Shown in pieces: positions 23,959 to 33,338 of a stretch of DNA of 64,000 nt. The stretch comes from Acidobacteriota bacterium. GTDB lineage: Bacteria; Acidobacteriota; Blastocatellia; Chloracidobacteriales; Chloracidobacteriaceae. How positions within the stretch are numbered: position 1 is the first letter of the stretch; every line of letters begins with the position of its first letter. The position numbers and the translations under genes are program-made. The stretch lies in assembly GCA_016208495.1 (NCBI GenBank), contig JACQXX010000070.1:124001-188000 (forward strand), in the 5' to 3' direction. A model generated the notes under the pieces. That model worked only from the letters and a program-made list of their open reading frames with translations. It was not told the origin of the DNA and searched no databases.

Positions 23959-26817
23959 TTACCTGACTCCGGTTGGAGTTCGGAATTGACCCACGGCAGA
24001 GCCGATGGTTGCGGTTTGGCCTGGGAGTGTCCCCGTAACCAGGGTAAACCCGCCAACCAGGGCCGGTCCTGAGAGTTCGTGCATCTGGATGCGATTGTTC
24101 ATTGTGTCACCAATGACGAGATGGATCACTCCGGACGCAGCCACTTTGGTTGGCCGACCATCCATCACCATGGCATCACCTGAAACGGTGACTCCGGCTG
24201 GACCGCGAACTTGACCCAGTGCTGACCCAGTGCCCGCCACGAGAGAAGCATCACCCAGGGCGACAGCGGTGCAAACTGGTCCGTTGGTGTAACGGGTAAC
24301 CCGGTTGTTACCGGTGTCAGCCACAAAGAGATCACCAGTCAGGACATCAACCGTGACAGCTTTTGGTGCCCGGACCTGGTTCAAGGCCGAACCCATTCCG
24401 GCGACCACAATCCCGGAGCCAGGTGTGACTGGCGCCGCCACAATATTCACTGCTGGTTCGTAAGCCACAATGCGGTTGTTCAGGGTGTCGGCAATCCAGA
24501 GGTGGCCCTCGCAGTCCACAACCATGCCTTCTGGGCCACGCACCTGATTTGGACCTGAGCCAGTACCAGCCAGCAGCGTCCAGGTCGCACCGCCATCGGA
24601 AGAAGCCAGCACCCGGTTGTTGCCGGTGTCGGCGACATAGACGATGTTTGGATCATCAGGTTGAACCGCCACGCCTGCCGGCAACTTAAAGCCAACCGGC
24701 GCAACGGTGGTGTTGGGCAGGAGTGCCCAGGTGGCACCGCTGTCGGTTGATTTCTGGATGCGATTGTTCCCTGTATCGGCAACATAGATGTTGACGCCGT
24801 CGCTGGTCTGGGTGACACCCTTTGGATTCTTAACCCGTCCGACAGATGTGCCGGTGGTCATGAGTGGCGCCAACCAGTCGGTACCATCAAATACCTGAAT
24901 GCGGCTGTTGGTCGTGTCGGCCACGAGCAACGTCACGTTCGGGTTGGTGCAGCCCATTTCCATTGGCTCGCAGTCATTCATGATATCGAGCGAAAAGGCA
25001 CGGATATTTCCTGTGTCCGAGATTGCATTATCGCTGACAAACAGGGTCCAGGTGCCGTTGGGGTCTTCACCATCAAAGGCATTGAGAGAGTTGTTAGGTG
25101 AGTAGGTACCAGTAAATGGATTTTCAGCCGACGTAGCGTCTTCAATGGCTGGTGCCCCGCCATCACTGTCAAGCACCGTCTGGCAGAAATTGTTCCCTGA
25201 GTTACCGACCGAAGAGGTGACTGGCACCCCCATTCGATCAATCAAAGTAACCGTCGTGCCACCTGGCGAGGTCAATTGAACAATCAGATCACCAACCCAG
25301 CTATGGTCAAGCCCGGCGTTGGTATCGCCAATGTTTGGCGTGCAGGAAGTACCGTCAAATCGGAAATTGAGGTCACCAATCATTCCGGTAAATCCACTGA
25401 CATTGAGCGTCACCGTGGTACCGCCAGCATTATTGTCGGGAATTGCCACCACCGGCCCGGTGTAGCTATAGGTTTCAGTGGTCGGCATACATTCACCACC
25501 GCCGCCACCACCTGAGGCGCTGGCTCGGGCCACCATCAGGTCATAGGTGCCGGTGCTGGATGCACTAAAATGTGTCACACGGACAAAATAGGTACCAGCA
25601 GTCGGAATGAGGTAACTAAAGCCTTCTGCTGCCCTGGCACTGGAGATAGAGGAATCAGCACTGAACAACAGGACATCACTCGGATCACGCAACTCAACCA
25701 CCAGATCTGTCCCACCATTGTTTTCAGGGTCACAATCAGCATTGATGGAGAGGATGTCTCCGGCTTCACAGACGATGGAATAGTAATCAATGTCAGCCGC
25801 AACACCGATTGAAGCTGTACTGACATCAACTACTTCACCAGCGGTAATGAGTGGCGTGGCGGTCGCGGAGGTATTGTTGGATTCGACTTCAGGGATGGAG
25901 GTCGAGGTCACCACCACATAGAGTGTACAGGGGTTAATAATAGCTGCGGCACTAAAAGCATTCACCCGAAGGAAATAGGTGCCGGTGGCTAGAATCGTGC
26001 GACCTGCGATGCAGGAGGCAAGTCCACTTTCCTCGACCCCATCTCCACCATTTCCGCTGGCGTCATCATCGTCAAACTCGATTTCAGTGGTGCCGTCAGT
26101 GTCAAACAATCGAAGCTGCGAGTCACGTGAGGTACCAACCTGGGCTGGTGGTGAACCGGTGTCCACATAGGCCCAAACGCGTGAGCCTGCCGTGGCGGAA
26201 AACGAAAAGAAATCCTGGTCAGCCGCCGGGCTGATTGTGAGCGTCACAATTGCGGCGGGATCAGTTGGGGTAATCGTCAGCGGTGTGGCCGTGGCTGAGG
26301 TGCCGTTGGGTTCAGTTTCGGTCACCATCGAAGTCGGAACCGGCTGACTGGCGCGGGTGTTGAAGTTGTAGTAGGGCTTGAGTGAATCAAGCTCAGCCCG
26401 GATCGCATTAAATTCAGCAAGAACGGAAGCCGAAACTGGTGGTGCGGATTTGCTGTATTCCGATTGCGCGATCACGATTTTCAACTGGGCCAGGCGGGTG
26501 ACCAGTTCGGTGACTCTGGCTTCAAGGGCTTGACTGTAAACTGCCTGGGCGGCATCGGTTGCCAGACCGTTTTTCTTGCTTGGCGATGCTTTTTCAGTGG
26601 CCTGGGCCTGTTCCAGCGCCTGACGAGCCAGATCAAGGTTGGTTTTGGTATCCTGAGCCGCTTTGGCGGCAGGTGGCGTGACGGCTGATGTGGTGTTTGT
26701 GCTGGCGTCTGGAGCAAAGACTCCAGTGAACCCACACAAAACCAGCGCGGTAACGGCCAGTATCCACTTGCTGAACCAGCGTTGTGTCGCATTGTGTACA
26801 GATGGTCGGTTGATCAT
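23959..26817 (-). CDS. Secreted multidomain protein: helical region, PPC domains, P-domain and NHL propeller
   Basis: 952 residues. An N-terminal signal or anchor (WILAVTALVLCGFTGVF) is followed by an Ala/Gln-rich helical region (about 40-150). Two bacterial pre-peptidase C-terminal (PPC) domains begin at TETEPNGTSATATPL and PEVESNNTSATATPL. A proprotein-convertase P-domain follows (WVGDLIVQLTSPGG ... DPNGTWTLFVSD). The C-terminal 330 residues hold six NHL blades (for example LLVADTTNSRIQ, IYVADTGNNRIQ, LWIADTLNNRIV). The protein has no peptidase domain and looks like an extracellular binding or scaffold protein. Its propeller is closely related to that of the gene upstream. GGGGG precedes the start at a suitable distance. 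Confidence 0.85.
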   Translation of the reverse strand: MINRPSVHNATQRWFSKWILAVTALVLCGFTGVFAPDASTNTTSAVTPPAAKAAQDTKTNLDLARQALEQAQATEKASPSKKNGLATDAAQAVYSQALEARVTELVTRLAQLKIVIAQSEYSKSAPPVSASVLAEFNAIRAELDSLKPYYNFNTRASQPVPTSMVTETEPNGTSATATPLTITPTDPAAIVTLTISPAADQDFFSFSATAGSRVWAYVDTGSPPAQVGTSRDSQLRLFDTDGTTEIEFDDDDASGNGGDGVEESGLASCIAGRTILATGTYFLRVNAFSAAAIINPCTLYVVVTSTSIPEVESNNTSATATPLITAGEVVDVSTASIGVAADIDYYSIVCEAGDILSINADCDPENNGGTDLVVELRDPSDVLLFSADSSISSARAAEGFSYLIPTAGTYFVRVTHFSASSTGTYDLMVARASASGGGGGGECMPTTETYSYTGPVVAIPDNNAGGTTVTLNVSGFTGMIGDLNFRFDGTSCTPNIGDTNAGLDHSWVGDLIVQLTSPGGTTVTLIDRMGVPVTSSVGNSGNNFCQTVLDSDGGAPAIEDATSAENPFTGTYSPNNSLNAFDGEDPNGTWTLFVSDNAISDTGNIRAFSLDIMNDCEPMEMGCTNPNVTLLVADTTNSRIQVFDGTDWLAPLMTTGTSVGRVKNPKGVTQTSDGVNIYVADTGNNRIQKSTDSGATWALLPNTTVAPVGFKLPAGVAVQPDDPNIVYVADTGNNRVLASSDGGATWTLLAGTGSGPNQVRGPEGMVVDCEGHLWIADTLNNRIVAYEPAVNIVAAPVTPGSGIVVAGMGSALNQVRAPKAVTVDVLTGDLFVADTGNNRVTRYTNGPVCTAVALGDASLVAGTGSALGQVRGPAGVTVSGDAMVMDGRPTKVAASGVIHLVIGDTMNNRIQMHELSGPALVGGFTLVTGTLPGQTATIGSAVGQFRTPTGVR

Positions 26818-27183
26818 TTATCCCCCTAAATTGTTCTTTTAATTCTTGAATCCTGATTTTATCGTGCGGGAAATGGAATCAAGAGTGAATAATCTGGAAA
26901 AGGGCAGTTTCCAGAGAGACATCAAATGGCATGAGCATGGTGGCTATTTGAAACGAATACTCTTTCTACTCCAGACACTGATGGACGTACCGGATGGCTT
27001 TAATAGATAGGTTGTATTTGTTGTATAACCTGTTGAAAGGTAAGGGAAGCGAGGCAACTGAACCCTTTTTGTAACATAAGTAAAGGCTGTGGGTAAATGC
27101 CTTCAATGCTGGGCTGAAGAAGGTGGGCTGGGAAAACCAGGGCTGAGGGCTTGGGGCTGAAGACAATGGGTTGAATACCTTGT
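26818..27183. other. Spacer upstream of the first NHL gene
   Basis: The part nearest 26817 should contain the promoter, but I cannot place it. From about 27108 to 27180 there are GGGCTGAAGA and GGGCTTGGGGCTGAAGA heptad units like those in other spacers. The small open frames here have no support. Confidence 0.5.
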
Positions 27184-27232
27184 AAAACAAAGCGAGGAGA
27201 CTCTGAATAAATCAAAGTCTCCCCTTTTGTTT
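27184..27232. repeat. Imperfect copy of the GGGGAGGCTTTGAA hairpin
   Basis: AAAACAAAGCGAGGAGACTC pairs with TCTCCCCTTTTGTTT across a short loop. Third copy of the hairpin family; as at 23.4 kb it is followed by a large CCGGTGGT palindrome, so the two modules travel together. Confidence 0.7.
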
Positions 27233-27261
27233 GGGGTTGATGAGGTCGAGTCCACTGGTTT

Positions 27262-27500
27262 TCATCCCGGAGGGATGGAGTAAGGTTAGCCGGTGGTCAG
27301 CGTTGCTTTGAACGCGCCACCACCGGATTTGGTCACCCTCCAGTTCTCCGCACGACCCGCGCCCCGTTGGGGCACGGGTCGTGCCGAGGAAGAAAGGAAA
27401 TCGAACCTGTTTCCGGTGGTAGCTCCCTGTAACCGAGCAACCAACCGGCTATCCGAACGGCAACGCTTCGCGGTGCACAACCAAAAACCGACACGTGAAA
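27262..27500. repeat. Large nested palindromic repeat, CCGGTGGT family (halves exchanged relative to 23.6 kb copy)
   Basis: Its left arm TAGCCGGTGGTCAGCG...CACCACCGG matches the right arm of the 23545-23775 copy on the opposite strand, and its right arm CCGGTGGTAGC...AACCGGCTA matches that copy's left arm. The central hairpin is GCACGACCCGCGCC/GGCACGGGTCGTGC. A shared AAAACCGACA...GTGAAAG tail closes the element next to the stop of the second NHL gene. Confidence 0.8.
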
Positions 27501-27507
27501 GGGAGTT

Positions 27508-30500
27508 CTATCGAACTCCGGTTGGAGCGCGGAACTGACCGACTGACGAACCAACCGTGGCCGTTTGCGTCGCCGTGCTACCGGTGACGAGTGAGAATCC
27601 CGCAACCTGGGTAGTTCCGGCAAGTTCAACTCGCTGAATACGATTGTTTAACGTGTCACCAATCACCAGACTGACGACACCGGTGTTGGCCACTTTCGGG
27701 GTGAACCCACGGCGATCCATCATCTCAGGAGCTCCACCTGAGACGGTGATTCCGGCTGGACCGCGAACCTGACCCAGTGCCGACCCGGTCGGGGCCACCA
27801 GTGAAGCATCGCTCAATACTACCGGTGAGAGGACTGGACCATTGGTGTAATGGGTGATGCGGTTGTTGGCGGTATCGGCCACATAGAGGTCGCCAGTCAA
27901 CACATCAACCGTGACGCCCTTGGGTGCCCGTACCTGATTGAAGGCTGAACCAAAACCGGCCACGACGACACCCGTTCCAGGTGTGACTGGGATTCGAATG
28001 GCCCCTGGTCGGGGAACAAGAGCAGCCGGGTAGGCCACAATGCGGTTGTTGAGGGTGTCGGCAATCCAGAGGTTGCCGTCGCAATCAACGACCATGCCTT
28101 CTGGACCACGAACCTGATTTGGATTTGAACCTGTTCCAGCCAGGAGCGACCAGCTTGCGCCGCCATCTGAGGAAGCCAGCACGCGGTTGTTGCCGGTGTC
28201 GCCAATATAGACCACGTTTGGATCTGTCGGCTGGACCGCAACCGCCGCTGGTGACTTGAGCGTGTTTGGCGCCGCGCCCGTGATCGGCACCACCGCCCAG
28301 GTGGCACCGCTGTCGGTTGATTTCTGGATGCGGTTGTTGCCGGTGTCGGCGACATAAATGTTGACGCCGTCAGCCGTTTGGGTGACGCCCTTCGGGTTCT
28401 TGACCTTGCCAACCGTGGTGCCGGCTGGCATTAACACTGACCAGTCACCTTGTGGAGCCGCCTCGCCGCAGGTTACATCTCCAACCACGGTAAACTGGTA
28501 GCTGCAGGTTGCCTGAGAGGCGGTGTTGGTCACCACCACCAGGAAGGTGCCGTTGGCTGGTACATCAAACGAGAACGGCTGGGTGACACTTGATCCGACG
28601 TCGCCGACAAAGTTGGTCGCCTGGTTATTTGGATCATAGCTGTTCAGATAGGCACTGGCGTGGGCGTTGGTTCCACACGGTGTTCCTGTCCCCATATTCG
28701 GGTCAAAATTGACCGTGATGCACTGTGTCGCGGCCATGTTGTTGGTAAAGGTATAGGCATCGTAGTTGTACATCGTCCCCACGTTGAAAATACCTGGGTA
28801 GACTTTCGATGGGCAGGTGCTCGGAATCGCATCTCGGAAAATACGTCCGCTCTGGACACCCGTGGTAAACGATGAACACCCCGGATCGCCCGTACCAAAC
28901 GTCCCGTTGATTGGACCCACGTCAAGCGTGGTCGGCATCCCGTCCCCAACGGTGAATTTCTGAACGCGGCTGTTGGTCGTGTCGGCCACCAGCAGATTCA
29001 CGTTCGGGTTGGTGCATTCGCCTTCGCACGGTGGGCAGACAATCTGCAATTGCAGGTCGTCAATAAAAAAGTTGGACGTACCACTTCCGGTTGGATTGGT
29101 GTAGGTAAAGAGGATGGTGTGCGTTCCCCCATCAGCATAGGCCGACAGGTCAAAGGTTTGCAGGGTATACCCAACCGCACCGGTTGCGGGTTCGGTATAG
29201 GTGTTGATCGTGTCGCCATCCACTGTCAGGACCATCGTGGCATCGAATGGGGCTTCGGTGAATGGAATTTCCAGGAAGAAATTCAACGTCGCCGTCGTGC
29301 CAGTTGGAATCGTGACATCCTGGCTGAGCGTGGTGATTTCGGCTGAGTCCGTACCACCGCCCCACCACCAGACATCGCCGGTGCGTGGGCCGGTGCCGGT
29401 GCCGGTGCCACACCCACCAATCGTGCAGAAACCATTCCCAAAATTGGTCGAGGTTGAATCCCAAAATGTCGTTTGCTGCTCCAGGCTTGGGTCGGTAAAC
29501 GCGTTGCTGTCTGGGGTGCATGGCTCGCAATCGCCACCACCACCGCCATCAGCCGTTGAGAAAAGGACCGCCAGCCCGTCGGCCAGTGTTGCCGCCGTGT
29601 TGCAGGCATAAGTCAACCCAATCGTGGCACCATCATTTTGGATCCCGGTGGTTGAGCCTGACCCGGCTTCGGGGTTTCCTGCTCCGTACTGGTACACGAT
29701 GTCCCCATTGTCATAGAGCAGGACCTGGAATGAGAATGCATCAGTCCCACCACCAAAATGATCGGAGTTGATCCAGCTAATGACATTGACGCCGGTATTT
29801 GGACCGTTGTCGGCTGGGCGTGGCGAGGTTGCAAAATATTGATGCCGGATATTGGTGCTGATCAGATCGTCATGCAGCGGATAAAACCGCGCTCCACCGC
29901 CGGTGCTCGGTACGACTGGCAATGGGCAGTCATTCGAGAGGTCGCCACCATTATCACTCAACAACGAGCTGATATACCCGTTGGTTGAGGCTACGACCGT
30001 ATTGAGCGTGGTTCCATAAAAGCTGAACCCAGCGCCTCCCAGGGTAACAGTTGCTGCCCCTTCATCAGCATCGCCACCCGGTATTAACAGCGTTCCAGTT
30101 CCAGAAATATCAATAAACTGGAAGGCGGGTGGGGTAACGGCTTCATTGCTGTCACGGAAGGTGTAGCCAAACGCATCTGGCCCACCGGCCAGATTTGGGT
30201 TGATATGGGTATTCGCCGGGCGTTTGTCGTTGGTCCGGGGTTCATCGAGGATCCGCCGTCCCTGCTGTCTGACAAACTCGGAGTATTGAGCCAGCAATGC
30301 TTTCTTTTTGAGATAGCCTTGATCCAGATTTGCTGGCTCAGTGCGGAAATGGTACTCAAACAAGATGCGTGAAATGACGGTTTTGACCTGGAGATCGTTG
30401 AGTCGAACCCCATTGCCATACTCTTTGAGCAAATATTGCTCTTCCTTTGAAAAGGTCAGCGTGCTGTTGCCCCGCTCACCGCTCACCGGACGTTGAAATT

Positions 30501-30729
30501 CTGAATACAACTGAGAGAGTTGCTTTGATTCTTCTGGGGTTAACCCGGCGTTGGGAGAACCCTGGAACTTTTTGGTTTTATTGGGTTTTTGTTTGTTATT
30601 AGCAGAGACCTTGTCGTTGAATCTTGCAAAGCTGCCGGCTGCGATCATCGCAACCACGCAACACAGCGCAAAACACAAGGCAATCTGCCACGGAGAAAAC
30701 TTGAGTCGGGAAGTGATTTTTTCGGGCAT
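27508..30729 (-). CDS. Secreted NHL-propeller protein with jelly-roll domain
   Basis: About 1073 residues from the ATG at 30729 (CAGGAG upstream); a longer frame from 30801 lacks support. An N-terminal membrane helix or signal (IALCFALCCVVAMIAAGSF) precedes a helical region (to about 190). A beta domain follows (DAFGYTFRDSNEAVTPP...), then a jelly-roll/MAM-like domain with a DLSAYADGGTHTILFTYTN strand pair, a PPC-like insert (about 640-760) and a C-terminal NHL propeller of six blades very similar to the gene downstream. It is exported and probably cell-surface or secreted. The two genes look like a tandem duplication with N-terminal domain exchange. Confidence 0.85.
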   Translation of the reverse strand: MPEKITSRLKFSPWQIALCFALCCVVAMIAAGSFARFNDKVSANNKQKPNKTKKFQGSPNAGLTPEESKQLSQLYSEFQRPVSGERGNSTLTFSKEEQYLLKEYGNGVRLNDLQVKTVISRILFEYHFRTEPANLDQGYLKKKALLAQYSEFVRQQGRRILDEPRTNDKRPANTHINPNLAGGPDAFGYTFRDSNEAVTPPAFQFIDISGTGTLLIPGGDADEGAATVTLGGAGFSFYGTTLNTVVASTNGYISSLLSDNGGDLSNDCPLPVVPSTGGGARFYPLHDDLISTNIRHQYFATSPRPADNGPNTGVNVISWINSDHFGGGTDAFSFQVLLYDNGDIVYQYGAGNPEAGSGSTTGIQNDGATIGLTYACNTAATLADGLAVLFSTADGGGGGDCEPCTPDSNAFTDPSLEQQTTFWDSTSTNFGNGFCTIGGCGTGTGTGPRTGDVWWWGGGTDSAEITTLSQDVTIPTGTTATLNFFLEIPFTEAPFDATMVLTVDGDTINTYTEPATGAVGYTLQTFDLSAYADGGTHTILFTYTNPTGSGTSNFFIDDLQLQIVCPPCEGECTNPNVNLLVADTTNSRVQKFTVGDGMPTTLDVGPINGTFGTGDPGCSSFTTGVQSGRIFRDAIPSTCPSKVYPGIFNVGTMYNYDAYTFTNNMAATQCITVNFDPNMGTGTPCGTNAHASAYLNSYDPNNQATNFVGDVGSSVTQPFSFDVPANGTFLVVVTNTASQATCSYQFTVVGDVTCGEAAPQGDWSVLMPAGTTVGKVKNPKGVTQTADGVNIYVADTGNNRIQKSTDSGATWAVVPITGAAPNTLKSPAAVAVQPTDPNVVYIGDTGNNRVLASSDGGASWSLLAGTGSNPNQVRGPEGMVVDCDGNLWIADTLNNRIVAYPAALVPRPGAIRIPVTPGTGVVVAGFGSAFNQVRAPKGVTVDVLTGDLYVADTANNRITHYTNGPVLSPVVLSDASLVAPTGSALGQVRGPAGITVSGGAPEMMDRRGFTPKVANTGVVSLVIGDTLNNRIQRVELAGTTQVAGFSLVTGSTATQTATVGSSVGQFRAPTGVR

Positions 30730-31050
30730 GCTGTCCACTCCTGGGATAAGGTAATAGAGCGTACCTTGCCTGAGGCCAGGTTCATTTTTTTGGAGAAACA
30801 ACTGATGGTAAAAACTTTAGAGATCTGATTGAGAACGCCGAAACCGCAAGATGAATTGGTGCTATAAGTAGAACGATATGTGTGAGATAGGCTGTGCCAA
30901 TATACACGGTTGACCTGTCACCGTCAAACGATTGTTTTGATGGAAAAGTCGTTTGTGGCAAAGCAAGGAATTTACGATTTTGAAGACCAGTATCTCTTGA
31001 GAAAAAAGAGGTTTAAGGGAGTAAGGTTCTTGTTGAATATTGAGGGATTG
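30730..31050. other. Spacer without recognisable feature
   Basis: About 320 bases between the O-antigen-ligase-like gene and the second NHL gene, both on the minus strand. It is AT-richer than the coding regions and should contain the NHL gene promoter. It contains none of the repeat families seen in other spacers. A plus-strand open frame crossing it continues antisense into the ligase gene and is not credible. Confidence 0.4.
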
Positions 31051-33117
31051 TCAGTCAAAGGTTGGATTGGATTTGTGCTTTGTTTTGGACCTGTTTGGGC
31101 GTTGAATTCCTCTGGCCTGTTTGAGTTGTTTGTTGAGCGGGCTGATATATCTGCGAGGTCCATTCAGAGCTTTTGCCGCGGCAATTTCAGTTTGGGCTTG
31201 ATCAAGTTGTTCCAACCGCAAGGCAACCTGGGCCCGAATCACATGAATGCCAAAATAATGGGGATTGATGGTTTCAATCTCATCGCTCAGGGTATCAGCT
31301 TCAAAAATTTGGTCATTTTGGAGCAACAATCGGGCTTGAAAAAAACGATACTGGTCGGGAAAGAGACCATGTGGAAGCGCTTTTTCAGCTTCGGCAGCCG
31401 CCTGGGTCAGGAAGAAATCCTGGTCGCTGTCTGGTAAGAGAACCGTGATGGCCTCCAGAGCACGCGCAAAATAATAATGATGGTCGGTTTGATACAGCCC
31501 ATAAGAAAAGGCTTTTTGGCCGAGTTCCAGGCACTGCCGGGTATTTTTCTGGCGCGCGGCATCCATGCTTTGATAGATGGTGTATTCAGCCGCGACTATG
31601 GGGAAAAGATAGATCACGGCTGCCAGCACTGGCGTTCCCAGCAGCCCCCAGACCAGAAATTCACGTGATTGAGCTGGTTTGTGACGAGTTGACGTTTTCT
31701 GTGAGGAGGAGCGAACTGACGAAGCGGAGGTTGATTCCTTTGCAAGCTGTTGATTCCAGACAAAAATGATGGCGATGAGTCCAAAGAAATACAGCCCAGT
31801 GGTCAACGTGAAATAAATGAACAGCAAGTCAATCGTAACCGCCAGGAGCGCCAGGATCAGCAGAAGACTCACGCCTTTTTCCTGGATGGTGGTTGATTTC
31901 TTCAATGCCTGCCAGCCGGAAATAAAGGCGAATCCGACAATCACCAGCAGCATCACACTTGAAAACGCCCCATAGTTAACCAGATAGCTCAGGATAAGGT
32001 TGTGAGGATCTTCGACCGCCAGCCCGGAGGTCGCCCGGGCATCATCAGCCGTGATGTAATTCAAGCAGGCGAGCCGATACATTTCTGGCCCGCACCCGGT
32101 GGCCCAGTAATCAGGCACAACCCGCAATGCCCATTTCCACAGCGTTGTCCGGCCTGCACCAGTGAAGCCCTCCTGAACCGTCCCAGCCAGACGGGTTCGA
32201 ACCGTATGCCCAATTGGGGTGAACCAGACCAGCCCTCCGAACACAAGGAGCAGACACCCCGTGACAATCCAGCCCTGGCGAACCTGTTGTGGCGAAAGCT
32301 TTTGAAAGAAAGTACTTCGTTCCCGAAAAACCAGTATCAAGCCCACAACTCCGGCCACGCCGAGCCCGGCCCAGGCCCCGCGTGTTCCAGTAAACAAAAT
32401 TGCCGCGAGCATCACTGCCGCTGCCGCCAGATTGATCCATTTCCAGAGTGATTTGGTACTCACCACGGTCGCGGCCAGGGCTGCAAACAGCGTGAAGAGC
32501 AAGAAATTTCCCGCATAGTCGGCATGTCCGAGGGTCCCTTTCAGGCGAAACAAGAGGGGATCCGCCGCATTGACCGCCGCTGGCTGATGGAAAAAGGCAT
32601 AGAACCCAAGCAGGGAAACGCCAATACCCGGCAATACCAGGATCTGAAAAAACCGAAAGAGCCAGATGCGATCTGCCGTCAGGGCAATGGTAAGCGCAAG
32701 AAAACACACCAGATAACCGGCATATGTCAAAAAGCCTGTCCGGATGTCGAGCGATCCAACCAGAGAAATGATCGGGGAAAGCGAAAACAGGGCTGACACC
32801 CCAATCATCAAGACCAATCCTCCCACCAGGAAACAGATGGGAGTTTGAATGGCGGTCAACTGGCGCTCACGTAAGGCATAGCCACCCATCAGCGTGATCA
32901 GGAGCGCCGAACCGACCAGTAACAGCGCAAACTTTGGGGTCACCGCCGAGTACAGCAGGGTTTCAATTTCCAGTAATGGAATCACCACCGCCAGTGCCGA
33001 CACCACATGGAAAAGTTTTCGGCGCAGACGCTCGATGTGAAAGGCAGGAAATTCGGGCAATGGAAGCAGGGCCTGGGCAAAGCGCTCAAAGGCGCCAGAT
33101 AGAGGTGGATTTGTCAT
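31051..33117 (-). CDS. O-antigen ligase/polymerase-like membrane protein (Wzy_C) with C-terminal TPR-like region
   Basis: 688 residues. About 11-12 transmembrane helices occupy residues 40-470, including the FTGTRGAWAGLGVAGVVGL segment characteristic of the O-antigen ligase family (Wzy_C), and a large periplasmic loop lies near residues 280-360. The C-terminal 170 residues are helical repeats (ARQKNTRQCLELGQKAFSYG, AQVALRLEQLDQAQTEIAAA) resembling TPRs. Members ligate or polymerise glycans on lipid carriers or proteins at the outer face of the inner membrane. No glycosyltransferase genes are adjacent, so the substrate is unknown; a general O-linked protein glycosylation ligase is an alternative. 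Confidence 0.85.
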   Translation of the reverse strand: MTNPPLSGAFERFAQALLPLPEFPAFHIERLRRKLFHVVSALAVVIPLLEIETLLYSAVTPKFALLLVGSALLITLMGGYALRERQLTAIQTPICFLVGGLVLMIGVSALFSLSPIISLVGSLDIRTGFLTYAGYLVCFLALTIALTADRIWLFRFFQILVLPGIGVSLLGFYAFFHQPAAVNAADPLLFRLKGTLGHADYAGNFLLFTLFAALAATVVSTKSLWKWINLAAAAVMLAAILFTGTRGAWAGLGVAGVVGLILVFRERSTFFQKLSPQQVRQGWIVTGCLLLVFGGLVWFTPIGHTVRTRLAGTVQEGFTGAGRTTLWKWALRVVPDYWATGCGPEMYRLACLNYITADDARATSGLAVEDPHNLILSYLVNYGAFSSVMLLVIVGFAFISGWQALKKSTTIQEKGVSLLLILALLAVTIDLLFIYFTLTTGLYFFGLIAIIFVWNQQLAKESTSASSVRSSSQKTSTRHKPAQSREFLVWGLLGTPVLAAVIYLFPIVAAEYTIYQSMDAARQKNTRQCLELGQKAFSYGLYQTDHHYYFARALEAITVLLPDSDQDFFLTQAAAEAEKALPHGLFPDQYRFFQARLLLQNDQIFEADTLSDEIETINPHYFGIHVIRAQVALRLEQLDQAQTEIAAAKALNGPRRYISPLNKQLKQARGIQRPNRSKTKHKSNPTFD

Positions 33118-33119
33118 AG

Positions 33120-33338
33120 TTGGGTTTGGAGTTGAAAAACCAGGGCTGAAGACACCGGGCTTGGGGCTCAGGGCTGAGGGCTTGGGGCTGAGAAAACCAG
33201 GAGCAGGGCTGAAGAAGTCGAGCTGAAGAAGTCGGGCTGAAGAATTGGTTTTATTTCATCCCTCATCCTTCATCCCTCATCCCTTGGATTGCCCCGAGCT
33301 TGCGAGTCTTCAGCCCTGAGCCCCAAGTCCTGGTTTTC
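33120..33338. repeat. Inverted heptad-repeat spacer (GGGCTGAAGA / TCTTCAGCCC)
   Basis: On the coding (minus) strand, GGGGCTCAGGGCTGAAGAC units follow the radical SAM stop codon, a GGGATGA tandem sits in the middle (33250-33282) and CTTCAGCCC units precede the ligase start codon. The whole spacer can fold into a long imperfect hairpin. Confidence 0.85.

Noticed and set aside
30910-31437. 175-residue plus-strand open frame
   Set aside because: Most of it is antisense to the O-antigen-ligase-like gene and it shows no domain, start site or coding character.
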